A stretch of DNA of 64,000 bases from Pseudomonas lutea (GCF_000759445.1 NZ_JRMB01000001.1:620001-684000); one strand, 5' to 3'; counted from the first letter of the stretch, positions 33,687-43,582 are shown. The notes: generated from the letters alone by a model not told the origin. Numbers and translations are program-made.

Positions 33687-36203
33687 GTGCCGCACGATTT
33701 TTCCGCCGAGCCAACCCACGAGCTACCTCCTGACCTGACCACCCCCGAGCGCCTGCCGTTTCTCAGACGCCTGGTCGCGCGAGCGATGGGTAGGGGCCTG
33801 TCGCGCATTCAGGCTCAGCACGTGCCGTCCTGGCATCAGGGTCATGCCGATGGCTACCTGAACGGGCATGCCGAAGGCATGAACGAGGGCTACGCCGAAG
33901 GTCATCTGGACGGTATCGAAGAGGGCCGGCAGGTGCTGGTGATCCGCGACACCCGCCCCCTCGAACACCGAGGCCCGCGGGTCGATGATCACCTGTTCGA
34001 CGACTGGCGTCTGCCGCTGACCAACGAGCTGAAAAAACGCATCAAGGCGGACGTGGCCGAGCGACTGCCGGCTCATGCGCAGCCCACGGCGGCGCAGTGG
34101 AAAATGATCTTCAGCGACACACCGTCCACCTATGTCATCGCCGGGGCCGGCGCGGGCAAGTCCACGTCGCTGGTGCTGCGCGTGTTGCTGCTCAATCATT
34201 ACCTGGGCTTCGAGCTGGATTCCATGACCGTGGTGACGTTCACCCGCGAGTCGCGCAAGGATTTCATCAACAAACTCATCGACATCATGGCCCTGTGGGG
34301 ACGCCAGTTGACGCTGCGCGAGGCCCGAGAAGTGGTTCGCACCTTCCATTCGCGCATTTTGCCGCTGGTGCGCAGCCTCCCGGGGTTCGAGCAACTGCAG
34401 GCGTTTGAAAACCTCAGCAGCCAGACCGGCCAGCTGTTTGACGACACCGCCGACAGCAACCCTTTCGACCTGCGCATCAACGACGCGCAGCGCCAGCAGA
34501 TGAACCTGTGTTACCGCGACCTTTACGCCGCCAACGAGCGGTTCCGTGAAGTCATGGCGCCTTTGTATCGGCAGTCGCTGCAACTCAAGGAACTGGACCG
34601 CGATCACCCTGATGTGCAAAAGCGCATCACGGTGATGGGCTTGTCCTCCAAGCGTGACGAGGAGTTGTGCGACATCATCGAGGACCTGTGGATCCGTGCA
34701 GGGGCCTGGCCTATTCAGGGCGTTGAGCCGATGCGCCAGACCGTCGAAGTCAGCGGGCTGAATTTCCACGTCCACGGTTATGCCGCCGAACTGGATGCCT
34801 GGATCGTGCTCGGCTTGGACCCCGGCGAAGACCAGCATCTGCGCCGCCCGGACGCCAAGCTGCCCGTGTGGGCCGAGTGGGTCATCAAGCGCACGCTGTT
34901 CCAGGCGTTCTGCCGCAAACCGGTGATCTGGCTGGAAAACTACCAGGCTTCGCGCGGCATGATGCAGTCCCTGTCAGGCGCGGCAGTCGCGGGCCCGGGC
35001 TTTGATTACAAGGTCAAAGGCGAGCTGAGCGCTGCGCCGCTGCTGGATTGTTTTGTGGCGGCCGCCAGTTTTATCGAAAACCTCGGGCTGGACGTCGCCG
35101 ACGCGGTGGCGCAAATGCGCTTTTCCGACCAGGACCCCGACCGGTTCTTCTTTGAAGCCTTGAGTCTGTTCTGGAAAGCCTTCGAGAGTCACTTGCTGGA
35201 GCAGTCGCCTCCGGTCATGACCTACAACCGGATGTTTTCCCTGTTTGGCGAAAACTCGCCGGAAAACCTAAAACTGGTGAGCGATGCCGGGCTGCGGCCG
35301 CTGTCGCATCTGATGATCGACGAGTTTCAGGACGTGTCGCCGCAAATTGTCTCGTGGATCCGTGCGACTCTGCGCGAAATCCGCAGTCGCGGCCCGGCGT
35401 TGCACGTCGGTCGCGGCGCTCAACGTTCGTCGTTGCTGTGTGTGGGCGATGACTGGCAATCGATCTACGGCTGGCGCGGCAGTTCACCGAAGTTTTTCAT
35501 GGAGTTTGCCAAGGAGTTCTCGTCGCCTTCGACCACCAAGGTCATGCTCAGCGACAACTTCCGCAGCCACCAGCACATCATCGATGCGGCAGAACATATC
35601 GTCCGCGCCGCGCCGGCCATCAGCGGCAAGAAGGCCCGGGCCAGCGGTCCGGTGCAGGAGCTTGTACCGGTAACCGTACTGGAACGCGACGACGACCGCC
35701 TGCTGTCTCTCCTGACCGAGCATTACAACGCCGGCGACTCTGTGCTGCTGCTCTACCGCAAGGGTAGCGAACGCAGCCGCCTCCCGGAGGCGTTTCAGGC
35801 CCTTGCCAACGCCGATTACGCGTTGCCGCCGCAGCAGCGTCGCCTGAAACAGCTCACCTATCACAGCGCCAAGGGCCTGCAAGCCGACGCGGTGTTTTTG
35901 CTGGGCGACTGTCAGCACCTGACCCAGTCACCGTACAAGAATCAGGTGTATCAGTTGGCCGGTCTCGGCCGGGAAGGGGACCTGGAAGCGTTCGACAACG
36001 CGCAGAAGGATGAAGTGTTGCGCCTGGCCTATGTGGCCATTACTCGCGCCGTGCGGCACTGCTACTGGTTCATTGACGCCGCCGGTACTGAAGACGCCTC
36101 CATCGCCCGCGCCTCCGCACGGGTCGCGTCGGACAAACCGTTTTTCGACGACACCCGAGGCGCCCACTCTGAGGTCAAGGCCCAACCGGCCGAAACCGTC
36201 TGA
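33687..36203 (+). CDS. UvrD/REP-like superfamily 1 helicase with N-terminal GxxxG repeats
   Basis: The 838-residue protein starts at GTG 33687, preceded by CCGGA. Helicase motifs are in order: Walker A VIAGAGAGKSTS (about 150), Ia VVTFTRESRKDF, II LMIDEFQDVSP, III LCVGDDWQSIYGWRGS, IV LSDNFRSHQHI, V YHSAKGLQADAVFLLGD and VI RLAYVAITRAV. It should be a 3'-5' DNA translocase. Residues 52-79 hold seven consecutive xxxG units (starting GHADGYLNGHAEG), a helix-packing repeat not usual for UvrD. A middle insert (about 330-480) separates motif Ia from motif II. It is a stand-alone gene with no nuclease partner next to it. Confidence 0.87.
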   Translation: MPHDFSAEPTHELPPDLTTPERLPFLRRLVARAMGRGLSRIQAQHVPSWHQGHADGYLNGHAEGMNEGYAEGHLDGIEEGRQVLVIRDTRPLEHRGPRVDDHLFDDWRLPLTNELKKRIKADVAERLPAHAQPTAAQWKMIFSDTPSTYVIAGAGAGKSTSLVLRVLLLNHYLGFELDSMTVVTFTRESRKDFINKLIDIMALWGRQLTLREAREVVRTFHSRILPLVRSLPGFEQLQAFENLSSQTGQLFDDTADSNPFDLRINDAQRQQMNLCYRDLYAANERFREVMAPLYRQSLQLKELDRDHPDVQKRITVMGLSSKRDEELCDIIEDLWIRAGAWPIQGVEPMRQTVEVSGLNFHVHGYAAELDAWIVLGLDPGEDQHLRRPDAKLPVWAEWVIKRTLFQAFCRKPVIWLENYQASRGMMQSLSGAAVAGPGFDYKVKGELSAAPLLDCFVAAASFIENLGLDVADAVAQMRFSDQDPDRFFFEALSLFWKAFESHLLEQSPPVMTYNRMFSLFGENSPENLKLVSDAGLRPLSHLMIDEFQDVSPQIVSWIRATLREIRSRGPALHVGRGAQRSSLLCVGDDWQSIYGWRGSSPKFFMEFAKEFSSPSTTKVMLSDNFRSHQHIIDAAEHIVRAAPAISGKKARASGPVQELVPVTVLERDDDRLLSLLTEHYNAGDSVLLLYRKGSERSRLPEAFQALANADYALPPQQRRLKQLTYHSAKGLQADAVFLLGDCQHLTQSPYKNQVYQLAGLGREGDLEAFDNAQKDEVLRLAYVAITRAVRHCYWFIDAAGTEDASIARASARVASDKPFFDDTRGAHSEVKAQPAETV

Positions 36204-36257
36204 TGTCCTGTGGGCGACAGGGTTGGCCGCTTGACGCGCGGGACTGACCGCTGTGTT

Positions 36258-36521
36258 TTACGCCCTGTTCAGATAGGGCGTACGACGGGGGATAAACGTT
36301 TCGACTTCAAGCTCGATGGCTTCGATGATGCGCTCCACGTCGGTGGCGTTCATGACCGTGGCGCAGGGGATGGCGGCGATGGCGATCACGGTTTCCCCAC
36401 TGGCGCGGTCGAAGAGGCGCGCAACCATGCTGCCAGGCGCATCCATGTTGGCTTCAAAGCCCACCGGATGAAAATGCCAGCGCATCAGCTGGCAGGCATT
36501 GGGGAATGTGACCTTGTTCAT
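36258..36521 (-). CDS. DUF1652-like small protein
   Basis: This 87-residue cytosolic protein starts at ATG 36521, with AGGTGGG upstream. The pattern CQLMRWHFHPVGFEANMDAP, ARLFDRASGETVIAIAAIP and ATDVERIIEAIELEVE follows the layout of Pseudomonas DUF1652 proteins. These have no known function. The longer frame back to 36659 looks non-coding. It is convergent with the UvrD-like gene, with 54 bp between the stops. Confidence 0.7.
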   Translation of the reverse strand: MNKVTFPNACQLMRWHFHPVGFEANMDAPGSMVARLFDRASGETVIAIAAIPCATVMNATDVERIIEAIELEVETFIPRRTPYLNRA

Positions 36522-36814
36522 CAACCCACCTCGTTCAGTTGAGCACTTCATAAGCTCCGCAGAGTAGGTAAACAGCAGGTCTGAACAGACTTGCGCAGCG
36601 ATCGAAACGTCGCGTAGGGAAGCCCGGCCCGCAGACCACGAGTCAGTTAAAGGTAGCACCGAGTTCTGACAATGTCGGGAAATAATTCCTACACAATTAA
36701 GAATTTCGTGTTTCTTTGATCAACGTCACCCCACGCTTATATAGGGCATCGAATTCGATTTGTTGCTGAATCGATATAGCGCACCGGCGCACTTGGTGAT
36801 GAGCGCCTCATGGA

Positions 36815-37220
36815 AAATCCACCAGCGGTTTGGTCGAGGGTCTGGCCACGCAAGGACGTGACATTGGCAAGGTGCTGGACGTGATTCGTTCGATTGCCGA
36901 GCAGACCAATCTGTTGGCACTCAATGCGGCCATTGAAGCCGCCCGTGCGGGTGAAGCAGGTCGCGGGTTTGCCGTGGTTGCTGATGAAGTTCGCGCGCTG
37001 GCGCACCGCACTGCGCAATCGACGACGGAAATCGAGCAAATGGTGGCAGGCATTCAGACGCGTACCGGCGAAGCGGTGCAGTCGATGTCGCGCAACACCG
37101 AGAGCACCCGCACCCCATTGGGCCTCGCCAGTTCGGCGGGCGATGCGCTGGAATTGATTACCGAGGCCATTGCGCAGATCAACGAGCGCAACCTGGTCAT
37201 TGCCAGCGCGTCCGAAGAGC
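36815..37220 (+). pseudogene. Remnant of a chemoreceptor signalling domain
   Basis: An open frame encodes the highly conserved MCP hairpin tip ([20 protein letters not shown], then [18 protein letters not shown]) and the start of the returning helix ([21 protein letters not shown]). Everything before [15 protein letters not shown] is missing: no sensor domain, membrane helix or HAMP domain is found in the 290 bp upstream. The 3' end runs into a REPIN 10 bp after the last recognisable codon. No ribosome site precedes it. It is therefore a relic of a receptor lost by deletion. The gap before it (36522-36814) contains the palindrome ATCGAATTCGAT at 36748-36759 and no gene. Confidence 0.85.
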
Positions 37221-37228
37221 CCGGGAAC

Positions 37229-37316
37229 TGTAGGAGCCGGCTTGCTGGCGAACGCTGTGCATCCGACACAACGATGTCGTCTGACCCACCACGTTCGCCA
37301 GCAAGCCGGCTCCTAC
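37229..37316. repeat. REPIN, TGTAGGAGCCGGCTTGCTGG family
   Basis: Inverted REP arms at 37229-37251 and 37294-37316 surround a 42-bp loop. It sits between the chemoreceptor remnant and the kguD stop, and may serve as an end point for kgu transcription. Confidence 0.9.
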
Positions 37317-37326
37317 GATCCGATAT

Positions 37327-38307
37327 TCAACCTTCCCAGGCCGTGGGGTTGACCAGGTCTTTCGGCCGCTCGCCCGCCAGTGCCGCCAGCAGATTCTCCA
37401 CCGCACAACGGGCCATGGCTTCACGGGTTTCATGGGTGGCCGAGCCCATGTGCGGCGTGGCGACCACGTTGCTCATTTTCAGCAACGGCGAATGTGCGCT
37501 GACCGGCTCCTGCTCGAACACGTCCAGGCCAGCCGCGCGAATCTGACCGTTTTGCAGGGCGGCAATCAGTGCCTGCTCGTCCACGACTTTGCCCCTGGCG
37601 ATGTTGATAAAGATCGTCTCGGGGCGCATTCGGGCAAATTGCGTGGCGCCGATAAGCCCCTCGGTTTCGCGAGTCAGCGGCACCGTCAGGCAAACGAAAT
37701 CCGCTTCGGCCAGCAGCGCGTCGAGGCTGCGATAGGCTGCGTTGAAGCGTGCCTCCACCGCCGGCTTGGGCGAGTGGCTGTGATAGATCACCGGCATCCC
37801 GAAACCGAAATGCCCCCGTTGCGCCACCGCCTCGCCGATCCGTCCCATGCCGATGATGCCCAGCGTCTTGCCATGCACGTCCGAACCGAAATGCTCAGGG
37901 CCCAGATTGTGCGTCCACTGGCCGTCGCGGACCATGGTCGCCAGTTCCACCACCCGGCGGGCAGTGGCCATGATCAGCGCGAAGCCGGTGTCGGCAGTGG
38001 TTTCGGTGAGCACATCCGGCGTGTTGGTGAGCAGAATGCGGCGTCGGGTCAGGTACTCGATGTCGTAGTTGTCGACACCCACCGAGACGCTGGCCACGGC
38101 CTTCAGCTTCGGCGCCAGGTCCAGCAGCCCTGCGTCCAGCTTCAGGCTTGCGCCAAGCAGGCCGTCGGCACGGGGCAGGGCGTCGCGTAGACGGGCCAGG
38201 CCGTCACTGGATTTCGGGTCTTCGATCAGCGTCACCTCGGCCTGCGATTGCAGGCGTTGCATCAGTGGCGCCGAGAGTTTTTTGTAGAGCACAACATGCG
38301 CAGTCAT
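37327..38307 (-). CDS. kguD: 2-keto-6-phosphogluconate reductase
   Basis: This 326-residue D-2-hydroxyacid dehydrogenase probably reduces 2-keto-6-phosphogluconate to 6-phosphogluconate, feeding the Entner-Doudoroff pathway. The NAD(P)-binding loop is [19 protein letters not shown]. Catalytic residues are the Arg in [15 protein letters not shown], the Glu in LDVFEQEPV and the His in [16 protein letters not shown] at 38307 was chosen because the frame upstream runs into the transporter gene in another phase. It is the last gene of kguE-kguK-kguT-kguD. Without the neighbours it would be called a GhrB-type glyoxylate/hydroxypyruvate reductase, a broad family. Confidence 0.88.
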   Translation of the reverse strand: MTAHVVLYKKLSAPLMQRLQSQAEVTLIEDPKSSDGLARLRDALPRADGLLGASLKLDAGLLDLAPKLKAVASVSVGVDNYDIEYLTRRRILLTNTPDVLTETTADTGFALIMATARRVVELATMVRDGQWTHNLGPEHFGSDVHGKTLGIIGMGRIGEAVAQRGHFGFGMPVIYHSHSPKPAVEARFNAAYRSLDALLAEADFVCLTVPLTRETEGLIGATQFARMRPETIFINIARGKVVDEQALIAALQNGQIRAAGLDVFEQEPVSAHSPLLKMSNVVATPHMGSATHETREAMARCAVENLLAALAGERPKDLVNPTAWEG

Positions 38308-38321
38308 GGGAAATGTCCGGG

Positions 38322-39638
38322 TCAGGAGTGGGCAGGCGTTGGGCGCGGCTGCGGCGTGTCGCTCAAGGGCCGCGCCTTGGTGTCCGGCTTGAGCAACAGC
38401 GTCAGAACAACCGACACCAACAGTGCGCCGCTCATGAACAGGTACGAAGCGCTCAACGTGCCGGTGACGCCGTTCAGGTAACCGACCAGGTACGAGCCGG
38501 CGAACGAACCCAGTGCGCCAAGGCTGTTGATCAGCGCCATGGCACCACCGGCGACATTGGCCGGGAGGATTTCCGGGACGATGGCAAAGAAGGGGCCGTA
38601 CGGCGCGTACATGCACGCGCCGGCGATCACCAGCAGCGAGTAGGACCACCAGAAGTGCTCGGTGCCCAACGCGTAGGAGCCGTAGAAGGCAACGGCGGCC
38701 AACAGCAGCGGTGGCCAGACAAACGCTTTGCGCTTCTGGGTTTTGTCAGATGCCCAGGACACCAGCACCATGCCGATCACCGCAGCCAGATAAGGCAACG
38801 CCGAGAGCCAGCCGGCTTCGACCATGTCCATCTGCATGCCCTTTTTGATGATGGTCGGCAGCCACAACACGAAGCCGTAGACGCCGATGCTCCAGCAGAA
38901 GTACTGCGCCGCCAGCAGCAGCACGCGAGGGGAGCGGAAGGCTTCGGCGTAGTTCTTCACCGGCTTGATGCCCACTTGCTCGGCATCAAGGCGCGTTTGC
39001 AGTTCGGTCTTTTCTTCAGCGGTCAGCCACTTGGCCTGGGCCGGACGCTCGTCCACCAGACGCCACCAGATAAACGCCCAGACCACCGCAGGCAGACCTT
39101 CGACGATGAACATCCAGCGCCAGCTGAAGTGCGCCACCAGGTAGCCCGAGACCACCGACATCCACAGCATGGTCACCGGGTTACCGAGGATCAGCACGGT
39201 GTTGGCCCGCGAGCGCTCGGCCTTGGTAAACCAATAGCAGAGGTACACCAGCATGGCCGGCATCACCGCCGCCTCGACCACGCCGAGCATGAAGCGAATG
39301 CCGATGAGCATGTAGGCGTTGGACACGATGCCCGTCAGCGTAGCCAGGCCGCCCCACAGGATCAGGCTGACGAAGATCAGCTTTTTAACGCTCTTTTTCT
39401 GCGCGTAGATTGCGCCGGGCACCTGGAAAAAGAAGTACCCCAGAAAGAACAATGCGCCCAGTAACGACGACATGCCGGGGGTGATGTGCAGGTCTTCGGC
39501 CATGCCTGACGCGGCGGCAAACCCGTAGTTGGCGCGATCCAGGTAGGCCAGGCTGTAGGTGATGAAAACGATGGGCATGATCAACAGCCAGCGGCGTTTA
39601 AGGCCGGCGTGTTTGACGGATTCGAGCAGCTTTTCCAT
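38322..39638 (-). CDS. kguT: 2-ketogluconate transporter, MFS
   Basis: This is a 438-residue major-facilitator permease of the anion:cation symporter type. The signature SLAYLDRANYGFAAASGMAEDL follows the first helix, and twelve hydrophobic segments are recognisable. KKSVKKLIFVSLILWGGLATL and VVEAAVMPAMLVYL also fit the KguT/GudP branch. ATG at 39638 has GGGAG upstream; the frame's first six residues are omitted. Its place between the kinase and the reductase points to 2-ketogluconate as substrate. Confidence 0.9.
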   Translation of the reverse strand: MEKLLESVKHAGLKRRWLLIMPIVFITYSLAYLDRANYGFAAASGMAEDLHITPGMSSLLGALFFLGYFFFQVPGAIYAQKKSVKKLIFVSLILWGGLATLTGIVSNAYMLIGIRFMLGVVEAAVMPAMLVYLCYWFTKAERSRANTVLILGNPVTMLWMSVVSGYLVAHFSWRWMFIVEGLPAVVWAFIWWRLVDERPAQAKWLTAEEKTELQTRLDAEQVGIKPVKNYAEAFRSPRVLLLAAQYFCWSIGVYGFVLWLPTIIKKGMQMDMVEAGWLSALPYLAAVIGMVLVSWASDKTQKRKAFVWPPLLLAAVAFYGSYALGTEHFWWSYSLLVIAGACMYAPYGPFFAIVPEILPANVAGGAMALINSLGALGSFAGSYLVGYLNGVTGTLSASYLFMSGALLVSVVLTLLLKPDTKARPLSDTPQPRPTPAHS

Positions 39639-39713
39639 TTCAGGCTCCCTGAGCATGTTGTTTTTGTCGCAGCAGGTGATGCTAATCAGTGTTTGGCTTG
39701 CAACGTGTGACGG

Positions 39714-40727
39714 TCAGGCAATCTGTCGTCGCGAGGCGCTGGTGTTTCGGAGCATGTCGCCGCCGGGCATGTTGCCGGGCAGGGCCGTGGCAGGCATGGC
39801 GGCATCGAGGGCGGCACGGGAGGGCAGGCCCTCCATGTCTCCGCGGCTCTGCACCACCTGGCTGCCGATCCAGTTGCCGCGGGCCGTCGCCTGTTCGAGG
39901 CCGAGGTTTTCCAGCAGTGCGCTGATCACGCCGACCGCAAAGCCATCGCCTGCGCCGACGGTGTCAACGACGTTGTCCACTGCCACGCCGGGGACGAACG
40001 CTTCCATCGATTGCGTGCGGCAATAGGCGCCCTCGGCACCGAGTTTGATGACCACTGCTTCTGCGCCCAGATCCAGGTAAAACCGCGCGATGTCGCCCGG
40101 TGTGTCGAATCCGGTCAGCAGCTCGCCTTCCGCCATCCCGGGCATGACCCAGTGGGCATGGCTGGCGAGCCGGTTGACCTCCCGGATCATCGTGCTCTGG
40201 CTCGACCACAGCGAAGGGCGAAGGTTGGGGTCGAACGACACGCTGCGGCCCGCTTCGCGCATTTGCGTCATCAGCACATGGGACAGCTCTCGGCAGGTGT
40301 CCGACAGCGCCGCCGGAATGCCAGTGGCGTGCAGGTGCCGGGCTTTGAGCAGCTCGGGGACGATGTCGTTGACCGACAAGTGACTGGCGGCCGAACCGCG
40401 TCGGAAATACTCAACCACCGGGTCGGCGCCTTCCAGCTCCAGCGATTTGAACTGAAACCCGGTCGGGCGAGCCCGGTCCACCGTGACATGGGCGCAGTCG
40501 ACGCCTTCCTGTTGCAGGCTGTCAGTGACAAAGCGGCCCATGGAGTCGTCCCCGACCCGGCTCAGCCACGCGACGTTGAAGCCCAGCCGGGACAGCCCGA
40601 TGGCGACGTTGCTGTCGGCGCCAGCGATGCGTTTCTCGAAATGGCGGACCTGCGCCAAGTCGCCGGTTTGCTCGGCGACCAGCATGGTCATGGTTTCGCC
40701 GAAGGACAAAATATCGATCTCAGACAT
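39714..40727 (-). CDS. kguK: 2-ketogluconate kinase, PfkB family
   Basis: This is a 337-residue ribokinase-fold sugar kinase expected to phosphorylate 2-ketogluconate at C6. It opens with [18 protein letters not shown], has the substrate-binding [13 protein letters not shown] near residue 37, and ends with the PfkB signature [14 protein letters not shown], whose Asp is the catalytic base. The tail after residue 310 is low in structure. The start overlaps the kguE stop by 8 nt. A 75-bp gap separates it from kguT. Confidence 0.9.
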   Translation of the reverse strand: MSEIDILSFGETMTMLVAEQTGDLAQVRHFEKRIAGADSNVAIGLSRLGFNVAWLSRVGDDSMGRFVTDSLQQEGVDCAHVTVDRARPTGFQFKSLELEGADPVVEYFRRGSAASHLSVNDIVPELLKARHLHATGIPAALSDTCRELSHVLMTQMREAGRSVSFDPNLRPSLWSSQSTMIREVNRLASHAHWVMPGMAEGELLTGFDTPGDIARFYLDLGAEAVVIKLGAEGAYCRTQSMEAFVPGVAVDNVVDTVGAGDGFAVGVISALLENLGLEQATARGNWIGSQVVQSRGDMEGLPSRAALDAAMPATALPGNMPGGDMLRNTSASRRQIA

Positions 40728-41535
40728 GGCTCAGCGTCTCCGTTTCCGTGGAGTGTGGGGTTGACGAGCTGCCGAGATTGGCAAGCAGGGCAACCTGTTC
40801 GCGCGTGACCTCCAGCAAGTCGTCGCCTTGGAGCGGGTATTCGATGGCACGGGGCACGCCTGTCGGCATGTGCTGCATGAGTTGCCGCCAGTCCTGCAGG
40901 TCAGCCGGCGTCGGCGGCACGGCGATAAGTTTGCCCGCTGCATTACGGGTGATCGCCTTGCAGTGCAGGTATTCGACGTAACGGCCCAGCGCGCGCGCGG
41001 CGTCGCTGGCCAATTGGTCATGCCAGCGCCAGTTGCCGATGTCGAAGGTCATGCCGATGGGCATCTGCAGCGCGGTGATCGCGGCAAAAAACTGCACGAA
41101 GGGTTCGATGCGGCCGCCATGCTCGGTCTGATCATTCTCCACCAGCAGATGCACGGCGTAGGGCGCAAGCCGGTCAGCCAGCGCGGCGAGGTCGCAGCGC
41201 TCGTTGAAATGCCCCAGCGACACCTTCAACCACACCGCACCGCAGGCGCTGGCGCGGTCAAGGGTCGGTTGCAGCTCTGGATTGGGCTTAGTGTCGCCTT
41301 CAAGCCACAGCTCGATTGGCGCCGAATAAAGGCACTCCAGCCCCTGGACCTGAATGGCATGGGCCAGGCCCGGTAAATCTTGATGCGCCACGTCAGGGCT
41401 GAACAGCTCTTCACGCAGTTCGATGCGCTTGACGCCAGCGCTCACCAGCAGGGGGATGAAACTGGCCTGTCCCTGGGCGCGGACGAGGTCGGCACCGAAA
41501 GCGCCGAGGCTGATGGCAACGGTGGGTTGATTCAT
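40720..41535 (-). CDS. kguE: Sugar phosphate isomerase/epimerase family protein KguE
   Basis: This is a 271-residue xylose-isomerase-like TIM barrel. Recognisable parts are [28 protein letters not shown] and [11 protein letters not shown], with acidic and His ligands for a metal. It is the first gene of the 2-ketogluconate operon. Its exact reaction in the pathway is not settled as far as I know. ATG at 41535 was chosen; a longer frame to 41589 would cover the operator. A PtxS-type operator lies 14 bp upstream of the start. Confidence 0.88.
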   Translation of the reverse strand: MNQPTVAISLGAFGADLVRAQGQASFIPLLVSAGVKRIELREELFSPDVAHQDLPGLAHAIQVQGLECLYSAPIELWLEGDTKPNPELQPTLDRASACGAVWLKVSLGHFNERCDLAALADRLAPYAVHLLVENDQTEHGGRIEPFVQFFAAITALQMPIGMTFDIGNWRWHDQLASDAARALGRYVEYLHCKAITRNAAGKLIAVPPTPADLQDWRQLMQHMPTGVPRAIEYPLQGDDLLEVTREQVALLANLGSSSTPHSTETETLSHV

Positions 41536-41548
41536 TATTGTTGTCCTC

Positions 41549-41562
41549 TGAAACCGGTTACA
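41549..41562. promoter_or_regulatory. PtxS operator upstream of kguE
   Basis: TGAAACCGGTTACA differs by one base from the palindrome TGAAACCGGTTTCA upstream of ptxS. Its position right before kguE fits repression of the operon, relieved by 2-ketogluconate. Confidence 0.85.
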
Positions 41563-41640
41563 TTTTTGTTCGAAGAGCAGGCGATGCAAAAGTTCGAACC
41601 TCGCGGCACTCGCTGACCTGCGGTAGGCGAGTGCCGTTGA

Positions 41641-42663
41641 TCAGCGTCGTCGTCGAGTCGAACCGCGCGGGATCAACTGCGCGGGGAAGTCATACAGGCG
41701 CACCGGGGCTTGATCGCCACGCAAGCGCTCCAGCAGGCATTCAAAGGCGGTGATACCCATTTCATGGGTGGGTTGCGCCAGCGAAGTGATGCCGCTGCCC
41801 ACCAGCGGGTACCAGTCAAGTTCGTCGAGGGCAATCAGGCCGATGTCGTCGAACAAGTGACAGCCCAGTTCGTGCAATTGGCGGGTGGTGATCAAGGTGG
41901 CAACGCCGTTGCCAGTGAACAGCGCCTTAGGGCCGGGACCTTCTTGCGCGATGAACTGGCGCAGATGGTCGCGCAAGTGCTCACCGGTGTCACACACCGC
42001 GCCCTTCATCCCGGCGCGCTGGCTGATCTCGGCCATGAACGCATCGACCCGCTCGATCCGCGAGCTGGTGCCGTCCTGAGGTTCGGTGACCATTAACACG
42101 TCGCGATAGCCAGACTCCTGCAAGTGGTCCAGCGCTTGACGCACGGCGGCTTGATTGTCGAGGCCGACCAGGTCGCTGTGCAGTTCGTCGACCTTGCGAT
42201 CGACCAGCACCATTGGCAGCTCGGTGTGCAATTCGCGCAGCTCATCAAGGTGATGGCCGAGAGTGTTCACGATGAGCCCTTCGATGTTGTAGGAGCGCAG
42301 CGCGGCCAGGTGCAGGCGTTCCTGCTCGTCGTCGCGGTCGGTGTTGCACACCACCAGGCTGTAGCCGTGTTTGCGGCAAGCGGTTTCGACGCCGTGCATG
42401 ACGGCGATGGAGTAGGGGTTGCGGATGTCGGCGACGAGCATGCCGATCAGGCGGGTACGGCCGCGTTTGAGTCCGCGGGCCATCTGGTTGGGGCGATAGC
42501 CCAGGGTTTCGATGGCGTGTTCGATGCGTTTGGCGATGGCTTCGGACAGCAGGGCACGGTCATCGCCGATGAAGCGCGAGACGCTGGCCTTGGAGACGCC
42601 GGCCAGGTCGGCGACGTCGTTCATGGTGACGCGGGTGCGCGTGGGTAACGTAATGCTGTTCAC
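41641..42663 (-). CDS. ptxS: LacI-family regulator of 2-ketogluconate use
   Basis: This is a 340-residue LacI/GalR repressor. The N-terminal helix-turn-helix (TMNDVADLAGVSKASVSRFI) and hinge helix (YRPNQMARGLKRGRTRLIG) precede a periplasmic-binding-protein-like effector domain (ADIRNPYSIAVMHGVE, IALDELDWYPLVGSGITSL). Matching palindromes lie upstream of itself and of kguE, which together with synteny identifies PtxS. In P. aeruginosa and P. putida this protein binds 2-ketogluconate and also affects toxA or glucose uptake genes. It is read in the same direction as kguE, 105 bp upstream. Confidence 0.93.
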   Translation of the reverse strand: MNSITLPTRTRVTMNDVADLAGVSKASVSRFIGDDRALLSEAIAKRIEHAIETLGYRPNQMARGLKRGRTRLIGMLVADIRNPYSIAVMHGVETACRKHGYSLVVCNTDRDDEQERLHLAALRSYNIEGLIVNTLGHHLDELRELHTELPMVLVDRKVDELHSDLVGLDNQAAVRQALDHLQESGYRDVLMVTEPQDGTSSRIERVDAFMAEISQRAGMKGAVCDTGEHLRDHLRQFIAQEGPGPKALFTGNGVATLITTRQLHELGCHLFDDIGLIALDELDWYPLVGSGITSLAQPTHEMGITAFECLLERLRGDQAPVRLYDFPAQLIPRGSTRRRR

Positions 42664-42736
42664 GGCCTGACCCTTATTGGATTTATCAGCAGGCTTGCGG
42701 GAGCTTGGGGTGGTTTTTGGGAGAGCGGGCGTGCTC

Positions 42737-42750
42737 TGAAACCGGTTTCA
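42737..42750. promoter_or_regulatory. PtxS operator upstream of ptxS
   Basis: A perfect 14-bp palindrome, TGAAACCGGTTTCA, lies 74 bp before the ptxS start. It matches the PtxS consensus and suggests autoregulation. Confidence 0.9.
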
Positions 42751-42829
42751 GGAGACAACAGATTGAGGGGTGGCGTCAATATGGTTTGGTTGGGATCTGC
42801 TTAACGGCGGGTTTGGGGTGATTGGGCTC

Positions 42830-43135
42830 GGATCAGGGTCAAGATCAGGATCAGGATCAACATCAAAAGCGTCGGCCTAACGGCCTCGGGTTTCGCCTTC
42901 GGCGAATTACTTGGAAAAACACCCCAAGTAACCAAGGGTGTTTGCTCCTGGTTTGGCCCTTCCTTCGTCAGGGTTCCTTCACTCCGGTCTCGCTCCGTGG
43001 GCCCGCCGCCATCCGCCATCCATGGCGGGGGGCGGCTCTCGCGGCATCCATGCCGCTCGGCCCACTCCACGAGACCTGCGCTCAGCCTGCACCCAAGTCG
43101 CGATTGGCGGTGTTTGGGCGTTTTGTGTATGGAGG
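42830..43135. repeat. Dispersed repeat, copy B
   Basis: The core (about 42869-43110) has the same order as copy A: GCCTAACGGC, TCGCCTTCGGCGA, an ACTTGG/CCAAGT stem around AAAAACACC, the GC-rich stems and CACCCAAGTCGCGAT. Variable GATCA-type repeats precede it at 42833-42864. The stems have compensating changes relative to copy A: ACTTGG/CCAAGT here, ACTTTT/AAAAGT there. That suggests selection on structure. Confidence 0.85.
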
Positions 43136-43142
43136 TCAAGGG

Positions 43143-43197
43143 CTGATCAAGAGCTGATCAAGAGCTGATCAAGAGCTGATCAAGAGCTGATCAAGAG
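43143..43197. repeat. 11-bp tandem repeat
   Basis: Five exact copies of CTGATCAAGAG, followed to about 43270 by degenerate ATCAAG-containing units. They continue the GATCAA theme at the edge of copy B. Confidence 0.9.
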
Positions 43198-43355
43198 CAA
43201 ATCAAGGGCGGATCAAGTGTGAATCGAGAGCGAATCAAGAGCAAACCAAGGCCGGTTCAAAGCCAGGTCAACAGCCAACCACTAGGGGATCGAAGACTTC
43301 CGGGTTGAAACCGTTCCAACTGCACACTCGGTCCAACTGACCGCACGCAATCCCC

Positions 43356-43444
43356 TGTAGGAGCCGGCTTGCTGGCGAAAGCATTTGTTCAGTCGCCACT
43401 TTCATAACTGGCCCACCGCATTCGCCAGCAAGCCGGCTCCTACA
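43356..43444. repeat. REPIN, TGTAGGAGCCGGCTTGCTGG family
   Basis: Inverted arms begin at 43356 and end at 43444, with a loop of about 40 bp. The arms match those at 37229-37316, while the loops differ. Confidence 0.9.
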
Positions 43445-43485
43445 GACCGCGGTCAAGCCAAAGATGCGCCGTTGCCATCCCATCC

Positions 43486-43581
<96 letters not shown>

Positions 43582-43582
43582 T

